This document shows positions 37,964 to 47,394 of a stretch of DNA of 64,000 nt, piece by piece. The position numbers and the translations under genes were made by a program. The stretch covers positions 1-64,000 of the forward strand of contig RRZV01000013.1 of the NCBI GenBank assembly GCA_003931895.1, written 5' to 3'. The first letter of the stretch is position 1, and the number at the start of each line of letters is the position of its first letter. A model generated the notes under the pieces. It ran no database searches and had not been told where the DNA came from. It saw nothing but the letters and a program-made list of their open reading frames with translations. The DNA comes from Mesohalobacter salilacus (GTDB lineage: Bacteria > Bacteroidota > Bacteroidia > Flavobacteriales > Flavobacteriaceae).

Positions 37964-37988
37964 AACGCTGCTCATTTTGAACAGCGTT
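37964..37988 (-). terminator. Terminator of the cold-shock gene
   Basis: AACGCTG (37964-37970) pairs with CAGCGTT (37982-37988); on the minus strand it is followed by TTTTATTTT. Confidence 0.8.
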
Positions 37989-38019
37989 TGTAAGAAAAAC
38001 AATAAATAATTTTTATTAT

Positions 38020-38211
38020 TTAGAGGATACGAACATTTGTAGCGTTCATACCTTTTCTGCCTTCTTCTTCAGTGTACTCAACTTGATCGCCTTCTTCAAG
38101 GGTTTCGCCGTTAAGACCTGTAACGTGGACAAATATGTCCTTTCCGGTTTCGTCGTTTGTAATGAATCCATAACCTTTAGACTCATTAAAAAATTTAACT
38201 GTACCTTCCAT
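38020..38211 (-). CDS. Cold-shock domain protein
   Basis: 63 residues, a single cold-shock OB fold. RNP1 is KGYGFI (12-17) and RNP2 DIFVHV (25-30), both intact. It binds single-stranded RNA or DNA and acts as an RNA chaperone. The leader after the -7 box is about 30 bases, much shorter than the long thermosensing leader of E. coli cspA. Confidence 0.97.
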   Translation of the reverse strand: MEGTVKFFNESKGYGFITNDETGKDIFVHVTGLNGETLEEGDQVEYTEEEGRKGMNATNVRIL

Positions 38212-38241
38212 AAAATAAATAAATAATTAATTAATAAAGTG

Positions 38242-38249
38242 CAAACATA
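38242..38249 (-). promoter_or_regulatory. -7 box of the cold-shock gene
   Basis: Minus-strand TATGTTTG, 30 bases before the ATG. No TTG at standard spacing. Confidence 0.55.
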
Positions 38250-38385
38250 CAATTTAATTTAAGATGATTTAAATTTTTGATGTTAATAAATTATTTTTTA
38301 AGGGTTTAGGTCGTTTTAATTTTTCTATTTTAATATAATTTAAATTATCTAACAAATACCTTCGCTCACCTATTTAGAAAATTAT

Positions 38386-38393
38386 TACTTTTG
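38386..38393 (+). promoter_or_regulatory. -7 box of the M48 protease gene
   Basis: TACTTTTG ends 17 bases before the ATG; TTC lies 22 bases upstream as a weak -33. Confidence 0.6.
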
Positions 38394-38410
38394 AAGTAAA
38401 TATAAATGAC

Positions 38411-39232
38411 ATGAAAATAAAATCTATTTCACTGATTGCTTTTACAGTTTTGATGTTGGTTAATTGTAATACTAACCCTTTTACAGGTAAAAAAACCATG
38501 GCATTTGTTTCAAATGAAAAGCTGATACCAATGTCGTTTCAGCAATACAATCAGGTTTTAAATGAAAGTAAAGTTCTAAAAGACACAAAAGAAGCAGAAA
38601 CACTCAAACGTGTTGGTAATAAGATAAAAGTTGCAGCTGAACGATGGCTAGATGCCAATGGTTATCAAGGTTATACAAAGGATTATGAATGGGAATTTAA
38701 CCTCATTGATGATGACATAGTAAATGCTTGGGCAATGCCAGGTGGGAAAGTGGCTTTTTACACTGGGATTTTACCTATCGCAGAAAATGAAAGAGGTATT
38801 GCTACGATTATGGGACACGAAGTTGCCCATGCTTTAGCTAATCACGGTCAACAGCGTATGAGTGCAGGCATTTTACAACAAGCTGGTGCGGTAGCTGGCT
38901 CAATTGCTCTAAGTGACCAAGACCCAGAAGTTCAACAAGGTTTTATGACTGCTTATGGCGCAGGTTCTCAAGTATTGGGCATGCTGCCTTTTAGCCGAAA
39001 ACACGAAACCGAAGCCGACAGAATTGGGTTAACACTAATGGCTATTGCAGGCTATGACCCAACGGATGCCTACAAACTGTGGCAGCGTATGGCAGATGCA
39101 GGAAATGGCGAACAACCTCCAGAATTTTTAAGTACGCACCCATCTCATGACACTAGAATTTCTAACCTCAAAGATTGGGCTCCTGACGCTATAGAAACAG
39201 CTAAAAAGTTTGGCGTTACTTCGTTTAAATAA
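38411..39232 (+). CDS. M48-family zinc metalloprotease lipoprotein
   Basis: 273 residues with a lipoprotein signal (LVNC, Cys19) and NPFTGKKTM, as in LoiP/BepA-type proteases. HEVAH (136-140) with glutamate E201 in ETEADRIG forms the zinc site. It should degrade misfolded envelope proteins on the periplasmic face of a membrane. A four-turn helical segment around AGILQQAGAVAGSIAL is in the position of the family insertion. The UMF1 transporter gene follows by 20 bases. Confidence 0.95.
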   Translation: MKIKSISLIAFTVLMLVNCNTNPFTGKKTMAFVSNEKLIPMSFQQYNQVLNESKVLKDTKEAETLKRVGNKIKVAAERWLDANGYQGYTKDYEWEFNLIDDDIVNAWAMPGGKVAFYTGILPIAENERGIATIMGHEVAHALANHGQQRMSAGILQQAGAVAGSIALSDQDPEVQQGFMTAYGAGSQVLGMLPFSRKHETEADRIGLTLMAIAGYDPTDAYKLWQRMADAGNGEQPPEFLSTHPSHDTRISNLKDWAPDAIETAKKFGVTSFK

Positions 39233-39252
39233 AGATAAAACAAAATTATTTC

Positions 39253-40581
39253 ATGAAGTCAATTTTATCTAAAGGACATCCAAAATTGCTTCATGCTTGG
39301 GCTTTTTACGATTGGGCCAATTCGGTTTATAGTTTAGTCATTTCGTCTGCAATTTTTCCTATTTATTACGGTGCTTTAACGTTGACTAAAAATGCAGATG
39401 GTCAAGTCATCAATGATCGTGTAGAGTTTTTAGGCTTTTCTTTTAATAACGATGCGTTAATCAGCTATACTACAGCTTTAGCTTTTTTAATAATTGTCAT
39501 AATAAGTCCTATTTTGAGTGGGATTGCAGATAATTTAGGCAACAAAAAACGCTTTATGCAGTTTTTCTGCTATCTCGGCGGAATATCATGTATTGGACTC
39601 TATTTTTTTCAAATGGAACTTTTGGGTATTGGTCTCATGTTTTATCTTTTAGGTTTAATTGGCTTTTGGGGCAGTTTGGTGTTTTACAATTCCTATTTGC
39701 CCGATATTGCGCATAAGCATCAACAAGATCAAGTTAGTGCTAAAGGCTTTTCGTTAGGCTATATTGGGAGCGTGATTTTATTAGCGCTTTGTTTAGGTAT
39801 GATACTCAACTACGAGATGTTAGGCTTTGAAAGCGAAAGTTTACCAACGCGATTATCTTTTGTTTTAACTGGAATTTGGTGGATTGGTTTTAGTCAATAT
39901 AGTTTTTTTTATTTACCCCAGGTTAAAAATGAAGACTCGAAACCGCTAAAGCAAATCATTTATGGCGGCTACAAAGAGTTGAGACAAGTCTATAGAAAAA
40001 TTAAATCTGAAGACCGGTTCAAACACTTTTTAACGGCTTTTTTCTTGTATAGTATTGCAGTACAAACCATCATGCTTATTGCAACTTATTTTGGTGTTAA
40101 AGAAATTCAATGGCCAAAAGGTGATGCCACAACTGGACTGATTAGAAGTATTTTATTGATTCAATTGGTGGCGATTGCTGGAGCTTATTTTGCAGCTAGG
40201 TTGACTAAATTTTATGCTAATGAACGTGTACTTATCGGTATCAATATCATTTGGGTTGGGGTTTGTATTTATGCCTTTTTTATTCAGACTCCTGTGCAAT
40301 TTTATATCGCTGCCTTTTTTGTGGGGTTAGTCATGGGTGCTATTCAAAGTTTGTCGCGATCCACTTTTTCAAAATATATTCCAGAAACGGAAACCGATAC
40401 CACCTCATTTTTTAGTTTTTACGATGTCACTGAAAAAATAGGTATTGTCATTGGTATGAGTATTTATGCCTTAATTGCGCAATTAACTGGTAATGTGCGC
40501 TACGCCATATTGGTACTTTTGCTTTGTTTTGTGCTTGGAATATTTAAACTTTTTCAAATTGTAAAATTATCTAAAAGATAG
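39253..40581 (+). CDS. UMF1/Atg22-type MFS transporter
   Basis: 442 residues with about eleven or twelve membrane helices. HAWAFYDWANSVYSLVI near the start, GIADNLGNKKR between helices 2 and 3, and LSRSTFSKYIPETETDTTSFFSFYDVTEK near the middle-end are characteristic of the UMF1 branch, related to yeast vacuolar Atg22 amino-acid exporters. The bacterial substrate is unknown. It follows the M48 gene closely and may be cotranscribed. Confidence 0.9.
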   Translation: MKSILSKGHPKLLHAWAFYDWANSVYSLVISSAIFPIYYGALTLTKNADGQVINDRVEFLGFSFNNDALISYTTALAFLIIVIISPILSGIADNLGNKKRFMQFFCYLGGISCIGLYFFQMELLGIGLMFYLLGLIGFWGSLVFYNSYLPDIAHKHQQDQVSAKGFSLGYIGSVILLALCLGMILNYEMLGFESESLPTRLSFVLTGIWWIGFSQYSFFYLPQVKNEDSKPLKQIIYGGYKELRQVYRKIKSEDRFKHFLTAFFLYSIAVQTIMLIATYFGVKEIQWPKGDATTGLIRSILLIQLVAIAGAYFAARLTKFYANERVLIGINIIWVGVCIYAFFIQTPVQFYIAAFFVGLVMGAIQSLSRSTFSKYIPETETDTTSFFSFYDVTEKIGIVIGMSIYALIAQLTGNVRYAILVLLLCFVLGIFKLFQIVKLSKR

Positions 40582-40649
40582 AACCATCTCATTTTTAACA
40601 CTTTAAAGCTTAGTTATAAGTCTGAAAAAATTATATTTACATTATTAAA

Positions 40650-41213
40650 ATGCTTTATATGAGTTTGAATCTTAAATATTTATTCTTCTTAAGCTTTATT
40701 TTCCTGACAGTGCTGTCTTGTTCAAATGAACCTTTTGAAGGCGAACTAATTTCAGTAGACCCTGATGTTGGCACCGGTGATGAAAATCCTGATGATGAAG
40801 ATAATGAGGAGCCAGCTGAAACGATTTACGCCACTGCAAAATTAGATGGTGAACCTTTTGTTGGTAACTTATTTGAAGTTGAAAACATCAATGAAAATGC
40901 TATACGCTTATCTTTTTTTTCAGACTTACAGCAACAAATTTATTTAATCCTATCATTACCTCCAGTTGTAGGTGTTTTTGATGTGACTTCTACAGAAAAT
41001 TCAGAATTTGTGTATTCAGGTGCTTTTGTGAATTCTGTTGGGAATGTTTCTGAAAGTACATTCAATTCTATAGCCAATTCTGGCACGATTGAAATTCTAA
41101 ATTATAATTCCCAAACTGGGAAACTCAGTGGTAAGTTTGCATTTGATGTAGTAACTTTCAATAATAACGGTATCGTTATTTCTGACGGGGAGTTTGAGGT
41201 GATTTTGGAATAA
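40650..41213 (+). CDS. Lipoprotein, DUF6252-like
   Basis: 187 residues with a lipoprotein signal (VLSCSNE) followed by an acidic Asp/Glu/Pro linker (about 36-56) and a beta-rich domain (about 57-187) containing AKLDGEPF and GTIEI...GKLSGKFAFD. This pattern matches flavobacterial DUF6252 lipoproteins, of unknown function. The acidic linker probably places the domain away from the membrane. A second ATG at 40659 is an alternative start. Confidence 0.75.
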   Translation: MLYMSLNLKYLFFLSFIFLTVLSCSNEPFEGELISVDPDVGTGDENPDDEDNEEPAETIYATAKLDGEPFVGNLFEVENINENAIRLSFFSDLQQQIYLILSLPPVVGVFDVTSTENSEFVYSGAFVNSVGNVSESTFNSIANSGTIEILNYNSQTGKLSGKFAFDVVTFNNNGIVISDGEFEVILE

Positions 41214-41215
41214 AA

Positions 41216-41443
41216 TCAATCAAAAATCGCCTTTACAATCGTCATAATCCCTTTAAAAATACAAAACATGGCGCCAAAAAAAAGCAAAAATCCTATGATA
41301 ACGACTGGTAAAAAGTAAGCATGCTCTTGATTATTAAATGCTGAATACAAAACAGATGGACCTAAAAGCGATAGCGGTAAAGCTACTGCTAAATATTTGA
41401 TCCCTTTTTTAAGTAACTCTTTATTGGTGTGTTTTCTGTCCAT
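41216..41443 (-). CDS. Small two-helix membrane protein (DUF6095-like)
   Basis: 75 residues from the ATG at 41443: a basic N-terminus (MDRKHTNKELLKKG), a helix around AVALPLSLLGPSVLYSAF, and a second around FLPVVIIGFLLFFGAMFCIF. The longer in-frame start at 41476 would overlap murQ by 56 bases; the chosen start overlaps by 23. It is the last gene of the TonB receptor operon. Function unknown. Confidence 0.75.
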   Translation of the reverse strand: MDRKHTNKELLKKGIKYLAVALPLSLLGPSVLYSAFNNQEHAYFLPVVIIGFLLFFGAMFCIFKGIMTIVKAIFD

Positions 41444-42248
41444 ATGCGATGGCTTGTCTGACGCTTTGATGTTCATCTAATAAGGCTTTAGCTTGAGTTT
41501 CGTCGATATGTAAAGCTTCTCGAATCATCTGTACTCCTCGATTGACGAGCTTGTGATTACTCAACTGCATATCTACCATTTTGTGACCTTTCACGCGATC
41601 GAGTTTTATCATTAAGGCAGTAGATATCATATTCAAAATCATTTTTTGTGCAGTGCCGGCTTTCATCCGTGAACTACCAGTGATCACTTCTGGGCCGACA
41701 ACTACTTCTATAGGGAAATCAACAGCATTGGCTAATGGACTTTTAGGATTACAAGTGATGCAACCCGTTGGGATGTCGTGTGATTTACAATCCTTTACCG
41801 CGCCAAGCACATAAGGTGTTGTGCCTGATGCAGCAATACCAATCACGATATCGCGTTTGTGTATATTGTATGCTTTTAGATCTTGCCACCCTAATTCAGT
41901 ATTGTCTTCGGCAAACTCTACCGCTTTTCTAATGGCTTGATCACCGCCAGCAATAAGCCCAATCACCACATCATCACTCACGCCAAAGGTTGGTGGGCAC
42001 TCACTCGCATCTAAAATTCCAAGTCGTCCGCTTGTGCCTGCACCTATGTAGAATAATCTTCCGCCAGATTTAACTTGTTTAATTACGCTTTCAATTAAAT
42101 TTTTGATTTGGGGTAAAACTTCTTCAACAGCTTGTGCAACAGTTTTGTCTTCATTATTAATTATTTCAGTTAATTCTGAAACTGATTTTTGTTCTAAATC
42201 ATTATAATTAGAATTCTGTTCGGTTATTTTTTTAAAATCTTCAGCCAT
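41421..42248 (-). CDS. murQ: N-acetylmuramic acid 6-phosphate etherase
   Basis: 275 residues. SIS-domain lyase that cleaves the lactyl ether of MurNAc-6-phosphate in peptidoglycan recycling. The YIGAGTSGRLGILDASECPPTFG block, with the catalytic glutamate, and GSSRMKAGTAQK are complete. The start codon overlaps the stop of the DUF4249 gene by one base (TAATG), implying coupling to an outer-membrane receptor operon. No MurNAc kinase or PTS gene is adjacent. Confidence 0.95.
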   Translation of the reverse strand: MAEDFKKITEQNSNYNDLEQKSVSELTEIINNEDKTVAQAVEEVLPQIKNLIESVIKQVKSGGRLFYIGAGTSGRLGILDASECPPTFGVSDDVVIGLIAGGDQAIRKAVEFAEDNTELGWQDLKAYNIHKRDIVIGIAASGTTPYVLGAVKDCKSHDIPTGCITCNPKSPLANAVDFPIEVVVGPEVITGSSRMKAGTAQKMILNMISTALMIKLDRVKGHKMVDMQLSNHKLVNRGVQMIREALHIDETQAKALLDEHQSVRQAIAYGQKTHQ

Positions 42249-43057
42249 TATTGAACGGTATAAATAAATTGATCGGATTCTGATAAGCTAAAATATCCAA
42301 ACGGGAAATTGTCTGGATTGGTTTCGTTTACAATATTGCCCCGAACAGTAGCGGGTTGAGTTTGAAATGGACCACCAGCTGAACCTATTTGATTCAATAA
42401 TACAAACATATAATCGTAAAATTGTTTTGACATCCCAAAATTTCTTATGGTAACTTGATTTCCTGTTTCAAGTTCTTCTTCTCGATATAAGGCAAAAATA
42501 GTATTGCCATCAAAAAATTCATCGTCAAATATTTCTGTGGTAGGGAACTGAATAAAATTTACAAAAAAGGTAAATAGATAAAAATTGTCTTCACCAGCAG
42601 GATCAGTATAATAGGCTTTAAGTTCAATTTCATCTCCACCAAAACCTGCATCCTTACGTTGAGTTACTGAGTCGATTTTTGCCACTGGAATAAAGGTTTC
42701 TTCTGCTGTATAAACTTCATTATCCACTTCTATTTTTAACTTATATTTTTCCATTAATTCGGCATCAAACTGAGCAGTTCTATAGAATCCCGCAGAATCG
42801 TGAACAAATTCAAATACTTGTCCGTCATCTTTAGTTACTGTTACTTCTGCGTCCTCTACAGTGGTTAGGCTGTCTTCAAAAAAGCCGCGGGTTTTAGTAA
42901 TTCTGACTTGTTGATTATTGCCTGTAAATCCTTTTTGTCTGAACATTGAAGCTTCTATGACTAAACGTTCTGGAGCTTCGTTTAAATCCACACTAACAAC
43001 ATCTTCACAAGATAATACTGTGAAAACACAAAATATTAAAATTAAATATTTTTTCAT
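42248..43057 (-). CDS. DUF4249 lipoprotein
   Basis: 269 residues with lipoprotein signal (VLSCEDV) and a beta-sandwich body rich in short polar strands (EAPERLVIEA, ETFIPVAKID, AYYTDPAGEDNFYLF). This family usually accompanies the TonB receptor encoded just upstream and may sit on the cell surface as its partner. It starts 39 bases after the receptor gene and overlaps murQ by one base. Confidence 0.88.
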   Translation of the reverse strand: MKKYLILIFCVFTVLSCEDVVSVDLNEAPERLVIEASMFRQKGFTGNNQQVRITKTRGFFEDSLTTVEDAEVTVTKDDGQVFEFVHDSAGFYRTAQFDAELMEKYKLKIEVDNEVYTAEETFIPVAKIDSVTQRKDAGFGGDEIELKAYYTDPAGEDNFYLFTFFVNFIQFPTTEIFDDEFFDGNTIFALYREEELETGNQVTIRNFGMSKQFYDYMFVLLNQIGSAGGPFQTQPATVRGNIVNETNPDNFPFGYFSLSESDQFIYTVQ

Positions 43058-43096
43058 ATATCGATTATCACTTGATATTTTAATACTAATATAAAC

Positions 43097-45463
43097 TCAA
43101 AACTCAATATTATAACTCACTGACGGTACTATGCCAAAGATAGAAAATCTAAGTGCTTCATTTTGTCCAGTATTTCTGTTTTCTTGGAAACTTATAGATG
43201 CCGCATTTCTGCGACTATATACATTATAAATTCCAAAACTCCAATAGCCTTTCCATTGTCTTTCCTTTTTAGGTTCAGGCTTGTAAGTAGCAGATAAATC
43301 TAATCGATGAAAAGTTGGTAATCGGTCATTATTTCGGCCTTCAAAAACAGGAATAGTCAAGCCTTGAAAGTTAAACTGACCCACAGGGAAATTGACAGGC
43401 TGACCTGTTCGAAGCGTAAAATTGAGATTGAACGTCCATCGTTTATTCCATTTATAGTTTCCTAAAACGGTTAAATCGTGTGTTTTATCATAATTTGCCA
43501 AGTACCATTCGCCATTATTAATACCAGGCTCGTTGGGAAATCGTCCTGGTGTGCGTTGCTCAGCACGAGATAGTGTATAGGCAATCCATCCGTTAAGTCG
43601 CCCTCTATTTTTCTTAAGCATTAGTTCTAGACCATAACTCCTAGCCTCGCCGCTAAGGGTTTCTTGTTCAATGGCGTCAGCTGCTATTAAATCTGCACCA
43701 TCTATAAAGTCAAGTTTGTTGTCAGTTGTTTTATAAAATGCTTCAACTGATAAATCAAATTGACTTTGTTTCAAACTTTTGAAATATCCAACTGCAAACT
43801 GGTCGAGTTGTAGCGGCTTTAGAAATGGACCACTTGGCGCCCAAACATCAAGCGGTGTTGGTGAATTGGTATTGGATATTAAATGAAGATACTGCGCCAT
43901 TCTGTTGTAACTAACTTTCACTGATGAATTATTATCAAAAGCGTAAGCCAAAGAAACACGAGGTTCAAGGTTGTGATAGGTTTTAATGACATCAGAACGG
44001 CTATCACTTCTTGTCCCAATTGGTTCTGCTCGTTGGTAAATTCCAAATTGTTGATTATAAATTAGAGGTAAATTATTCTCATAAATATTCAATTCATCTT
44101 GACCTAAACGAAAAAAACTACTCCATCGCAGACCATATTCTGCAGATAAGTTATCGGTTAATTGGTGTTCTGCAGACAAGAACAATGCGGGTTCTATAGC
44201 ATATTTTTTAGTGAGTTGGTCTTCCGTAATCCCTGAGTCTTCCCCTGTAGGTTTAATCTTTCCAGGATTAAATACATAGTAAAAGCTATTTAAACCGTAA
44301 TTGAGTTGAAATTTATCAGAAATATAATGATTAAAATCGTATTTGAAGTTTAAATTTTGAATGCCACTTCTAAAGTTAAATCCAACAAAATCTAAATCTA
44401 AGTCGTAAATGTATTCACCGCCAATGATAGACATATTACTAAATAATTGATCGTTAAATACGTGATTCCACCTTAAGTTAACAAAACTGTTGCCATAAAT
44501 ATTTGTGAAGCTACCATCTAAAGAGAAGAAGTCCCGGCCAAAATAACTCGATAGCATCAACTTATTTTTATCGTTAAAAATATAGTTTCCTTTAGCTGTA
44601 AAATCATAGAAATAAGCTGAGTTGGGGTTGTCGGTTAACTTTAGAAATAAATGTGCATAAGTAGAGCGTCCACTCACTAAAAAAGAACTTTTGTTTTTTT
44701 GAATAGGTCCTTCTACTAAAAGTTTACTTGAAATAACACCAATACTAGCTTCGCCTTGAAATTCTTTGTTGTTGCCATCTTTTTGTTTAATGTCTAAAAC
44801 TGAAGATACACGTCCGCCGTACTGTGCTGGAATACCTCCTTTATAGAGTTTTAGATCTTTAACGGCATCTGGGTTAAACACTGAAAATAAGCCAAACAAG
44901 TGCGATGAATTAAATATAACAGCTTCGTCTAATAGAATTAAGTTTTGGTCTGCACTACCACCACGCACATTAAATCCTGACGAGCCTTCGCCGGTATTGG
45001 TAACGCCAGGGAGTTGAACAATGGATCTTAAAACATCAGCTTCGCCAAATACAACAGGGATTTGTTTTATTGTAGATTGTTTAAGGCGGTTTAAACTCAT
45101 TTCTGGCTTACGGATGTTTTGCTGTTCAAAATCATCTGTAATAGTTATTTCGTCTAGCTGTTCTGAAGATGGAGAAAGAAAAAAATCTTTTTTAATATCG
45201 CGATCAAGGCTAATAGTTTCAGTTAATGTCTCAAACCCTAGGTAACTAATGTTCAGCGTATATTTTCCTTTAGGAAGAGTGAGTGAATAAAAGCCATAAG
45301 CATTACTGACTGTTCCAGTATTGAGCTCTTTTACTATAATGTTGACGCCAAGAAGAGTTTCGTTATTTTCAATATCTTTTATGCTGCCACTTATGCTAAA
45401 TTTATCTTGAGAAAAGCAATTTAAGCTATAAGCAATAAGCAATACTGAACAGAAAAATTTCAT
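43097..45463 (-). CDS. TonB-dependent receptor with CarboxypepD_reg-like domain
   Basis: 788 residues: signal peptide, an N-terminal beta-sandwich (about 20-105, GSIKDIENNETLLGVNI to YLGFETLTETI), a plug domain (about 125-240, LPGVTNTGEGSSGFNVRGG and YGGRVSSVLD), and a long beta barrel ending in Phe. No TonB-box can be named with certainty. With DUF4249 and MurQ downstream, muropeptide import is one possible substrate, but this is inference only. Confidence 0.95.
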   Translation of the reverse strand: MKFFCSVLLIAYSLNCFSQDKFSISGSIKDIENNETLLGVNIIVKELNTGTVSNAYGFYSLTLPKGKYTLNISYLGFETLTETISLDRDIKKDFFLSPSSEQLDEITITDDFEQQNIRKPEMSLNRLKQSTIKQIPVVFGEADVLRSIVQLPGVTNTGEGSSGFNVRGGSADQNLILLDEAVIFNSSHLFGLFSVFNPDAVKDLKLYKGGIPAQYGGRVSSVLDIKQKDGNNKEFQGEASIGVISSKLLVEGPIQKNKSSFLVSGRSTYAHLFLKLTDNPNSAYFYDFTAKGNYIFNDKNKLMLSSYFGRDFFSLDGSFTNIYGNSFVNLRWNHVFNDQLFSNMSIIGGEYIYDLDLDFVGFNFRSGIQNLNFKYDFNHYISDKFQLNYGLNSFYYVFNPGKIKPTGEDSGITEDQLTKKYAIEPALFLSAEHQLTDNLSAEYGLRWSSFFRLGQDELNIYENNLPLIYNQQFGIYQRAEPIGTRSDSRSDVIKTYHNLEPRVSLAYAFDNNSSVKVSYNRMAQYLHLISNTNSPTPLDVWAPSGPFLKPLQLDQFAVGYFKSLKQSQFDLSVEAFYKTTDNKLDFIDGADLIAADAIEQETLSGEARSYGLELMLKKNRGRLNGWIAYTLSRAEQRTPGRFPNEPGINNGEWYLANYDKTHDLTVLGNYKWNKRWTFNLNFTLRTGQPVNFPVGQFNFQGLTIPVFEGRNNDRLPTFHRLDLSATYKPEPKKERQWKGYWSFGIYNVYSRRNAASISFQENRNTGQNEALRFSIFGIVPSVSYNIEF

Positions 45464-45510
45464 CCTCGGCTTATGGTTTTGAAGAGTTTTTTAGTTATGA
45501 TTTAAGTTGA

Positions 45511-45518
45511 CAAATATA
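45511..45518 (-). promoter_or_regulatory. -7 box of the TonB receptor operon
   Basis: Minus-strand TATATTTG, 47 bases before the ATG, giving a moderate leader. Confidence 0.5.
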
Positions 45519-45568
45519 AAAGTCTATACAGTCTAATGCTTTGATTTATGTATAATTAAATCTTAAAA

Positions 45569-46279
45569 TCAAGGGTGAAAAATAAAAATTGCTGGGCGTT
45601 TGTGCCAATCCGGATTTTCAGTTTGCCATTCTTTAACGCTTTTGGTTATAATATATTCTGAAGTTAACGTTAAGTCAACAGCTACACAGAGTCGGGTTTG
45701 AGGTTTGAGCGTTTTCAAAAACGTTTCAAACAACTGACCGTTTCGGTATGGGGTTTCTATAAATATTTGTGTTTGATTGTTTATTTCAGCATGTTTTTCT
45801 AACTGTTTGACGCGTTTTTTGCATTCGGCTTTGTCAATTGGTAAATAGCCGTTAAAGGCAAAGTTTTGTCCATTTAAACCACTTGCCATTAAAGCTAAAA
45901 CAATTGAAGACGGCCCAACTAAGGGGACAACTTTAATATTTTGACGATGCGCAAGGCTAACCACTTTTGAACCTGGGTCAGCTATGCCTGGACAGCCGGC
46001 GTCTGTCATTAAGCCAATGTCTTTTCCTTCTTCACAGGGTTTTAAAAATTCAGGAATTTCAATGTCTTGCGTAAATTTATTGAGTAGGTTGATTTCTAAT
46101 TTGTCTTGACTTTTAGACGGTACAATTTTTTTAATAAACCGGCGCGCTACTTTTTCATTTTCAACAATGTAGTAATTTATGTCTGTAATTTTCTTTCGGA
46201 TAGAAAGTGGTAAAACTTCCAGCGGTGGTTGGTCGCCAAGTCGGGTTGGTATCAAGTAGAGTTGTCCTTTTTGACCCAT
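45569..46279 (-). CDS. RsmI-like tetrapyrrole-methylase-fold SAM methyltransferase
   Basis: 236 residues. Two-domain methylase with LYLIPTRLGD at the N-terminus, the GLMTDAGCPGIADPGSKVV SAM-binding block, LVGPSSIVLALMASGLNG and FIETPYRN. RsmI methylates the ribose of C1402 in 16S rRNA; this shorter Bacteroidota branch is usually annotated only as a SAM-dependent methyltransferase, and whether it acts on 16S rRNA is not settled by sequence. It follows the epimerase gene by eight bases. Confidence 0.88.
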   Translation of the reverse strand: MGQKGQLYLIPTRLGDQPPLEVLPLSIRKKITDINYYIVENEKVARRFIKKIVPSKSQDKLEINLLNKFTQDIEIPEFLKPCEEGKDIGLMTDAGCPGIADPGSKVVSLAHRQNIKVVPLVGPSSIVLALMASGLNGQNFAFNGYLPIDKAECKKRVKQLEKHAEINNQTQIFIETPYRNGQLFETFLKTLKPQTRLCVAVDLTLTSEYIITKSVKEWQTENPDWHKRPAIFIFHP

Positions 46280-46287
46280 ATTTTAAG

Positions 46288-47304
46288 TTATTGTTTTAGT
46301 TTTTTATAATCTTCAAATATAAGATTTATAGCTTGGTTTAAAGAAGTATAGCTTAAGCCTATATCTTTAATCGATTTTTTGTTGCTGAAAACCCGTTTTG
46401 AATAGATTTGTCTAATTGTATTCAAAGTAATTTGTGTTTTTTGAGATTTAAACAGACCCAAGATATTTTGAAAGATCCAAAGTAAATACAAAAGAGGCTT
46501 ATTAACTTTGTAATTTGGGGGTTTGCAATCAAAAACTTCAGCTATTTTTTCCATTACAATTTTAAAATTCGTGTTTTCAGCTACTAAGATATAACGTTGA
46601 TTTTTAATATCAGATTGCATGAGTTTCAACATTGCTTGAATGACATCGTCTACAAAAACAAAACCTGTTTGTTTGGGTGGATAGAATTTAAAGTTATTTA
46701 ATACTTTATCAAAAATCAATCCACTGCCAGCATCAAAAAAACCAGATCCTAGAATTACCCCAGGATTAACAATAACAACATTTAAACCTTCTTGAGAAGC
46801 ACGCCAAACTTCCATTTCTGCCCCAAATTTAGTGATGCTGTAGCGGCTGCAATACCGCTCTGAGTCTCTCGGCGCTTGTTCGTCTGAGTTTTTTGAGCCT
46901 GTATATTGTCCTAGCGCTGCTACTGAACTAACATGACAAAACTTATCAACCTTATGTGAAACAGCTAAATTAACCATGTTAGCAGTACCTTCAATATTCA
47001 CTTTTCTCATCATATTGTAGTCACGAGGCGAATTGCCTACCCACGCCGCACAGTGGTAAACGAATTTGATGTTTTCAAAAGTTTTTTCTAACTCGGGGAG
47101 GTTTAAAATATCGACTTTAACCCATTCGATATGCTTAATTCTATTATGAAAATCAACAGGTAATAGCGTTTTTAAGAAATTTATGGTGTATTCTTTTTTG
47201 TCTTCACTTCGGTATAAAGCTCTTATATTTTCTGTATTATTTAAACACAGTGTTTTGAGTAAATGCGTTCCGAGAAATCCTGTAGCACCAGAAATTAAAA
47301 TCAT
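46288..47304 (-). CDS. NAD-dependent epimerase/dehydratase (extended SDR)
   Basis: 338 residues. Starts with the Rossmann motif ISGATGFLGTHLL and has the SDR catalytic YSITKFGAE (YxxxK) with an upstream serine in CHVSSVAALG. Substrate could be a nucleotide sugar, dihydroflavonol-like compound or steroid-type alcohol; unknown. The start was set at 47304, since a longer frame from 47463 would run into tyrS and its promoter and adds a segment not found in SDRs. Confidence 0.9.
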   Translation of the reverse strand: MILISGATGFLGTHLLKTLCLNNTENIRALYRSEDKKEYTINFLKTLLPVDFHNRIKHIEWVKVDILNLPELEKTFENIKFVYHCAAWVGNSPRDYNMMRKVNIEGTANMVNLAVSHKVDKFCHVSSVAALGQYTGSKNSDEQAPRDSERYCSRYSITKFGAEMEVWRASQEGLNVVIVNPGVILGSGFFDAGSGLIFDKVLNNFKFYPPKQTGFVFVDDVIQAMLKLMQSDIKNQRYILVAENTNFKIVMEKIAEVFDCKPPNYKVNKPLLYLLWIFQNILGLFKSQKTQITLNTIRQIYSKRVFSNKKSIKDIGLSYTSLNQAINLIFEDYKKLKQ

Positions 47305-47350
47305 TCGGTAAATATAAGCAAATGCGCAAAAGATTAGTTTTTGAAAATAA

Positions 47351-47358
47351 TATCTTTG
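47351..47358 (+). promoter_or_regulatory. -7 box of tyrS
   Basis: TATCTTTG, 36 bases before the tyrS ATG, in the 90-base divergent gap with the epimerase gene. Confidence 0.6.
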
Positions 47359-47394
47359 CCAAACTTTAATAAATAAAAACCTAAACAATATTTT

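Larger units (their letters stand above)
37668..38019. other. Intergenic region carrying a tRNA gene and two terminators
   Basis: Holds a consensus promoter (37739-37768), the CAU tRNA (37807-37880), its terminator (37888-37930) and the minus-strand terminator of the cold-shock gene (37964-37988). Confidence 0.8.
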
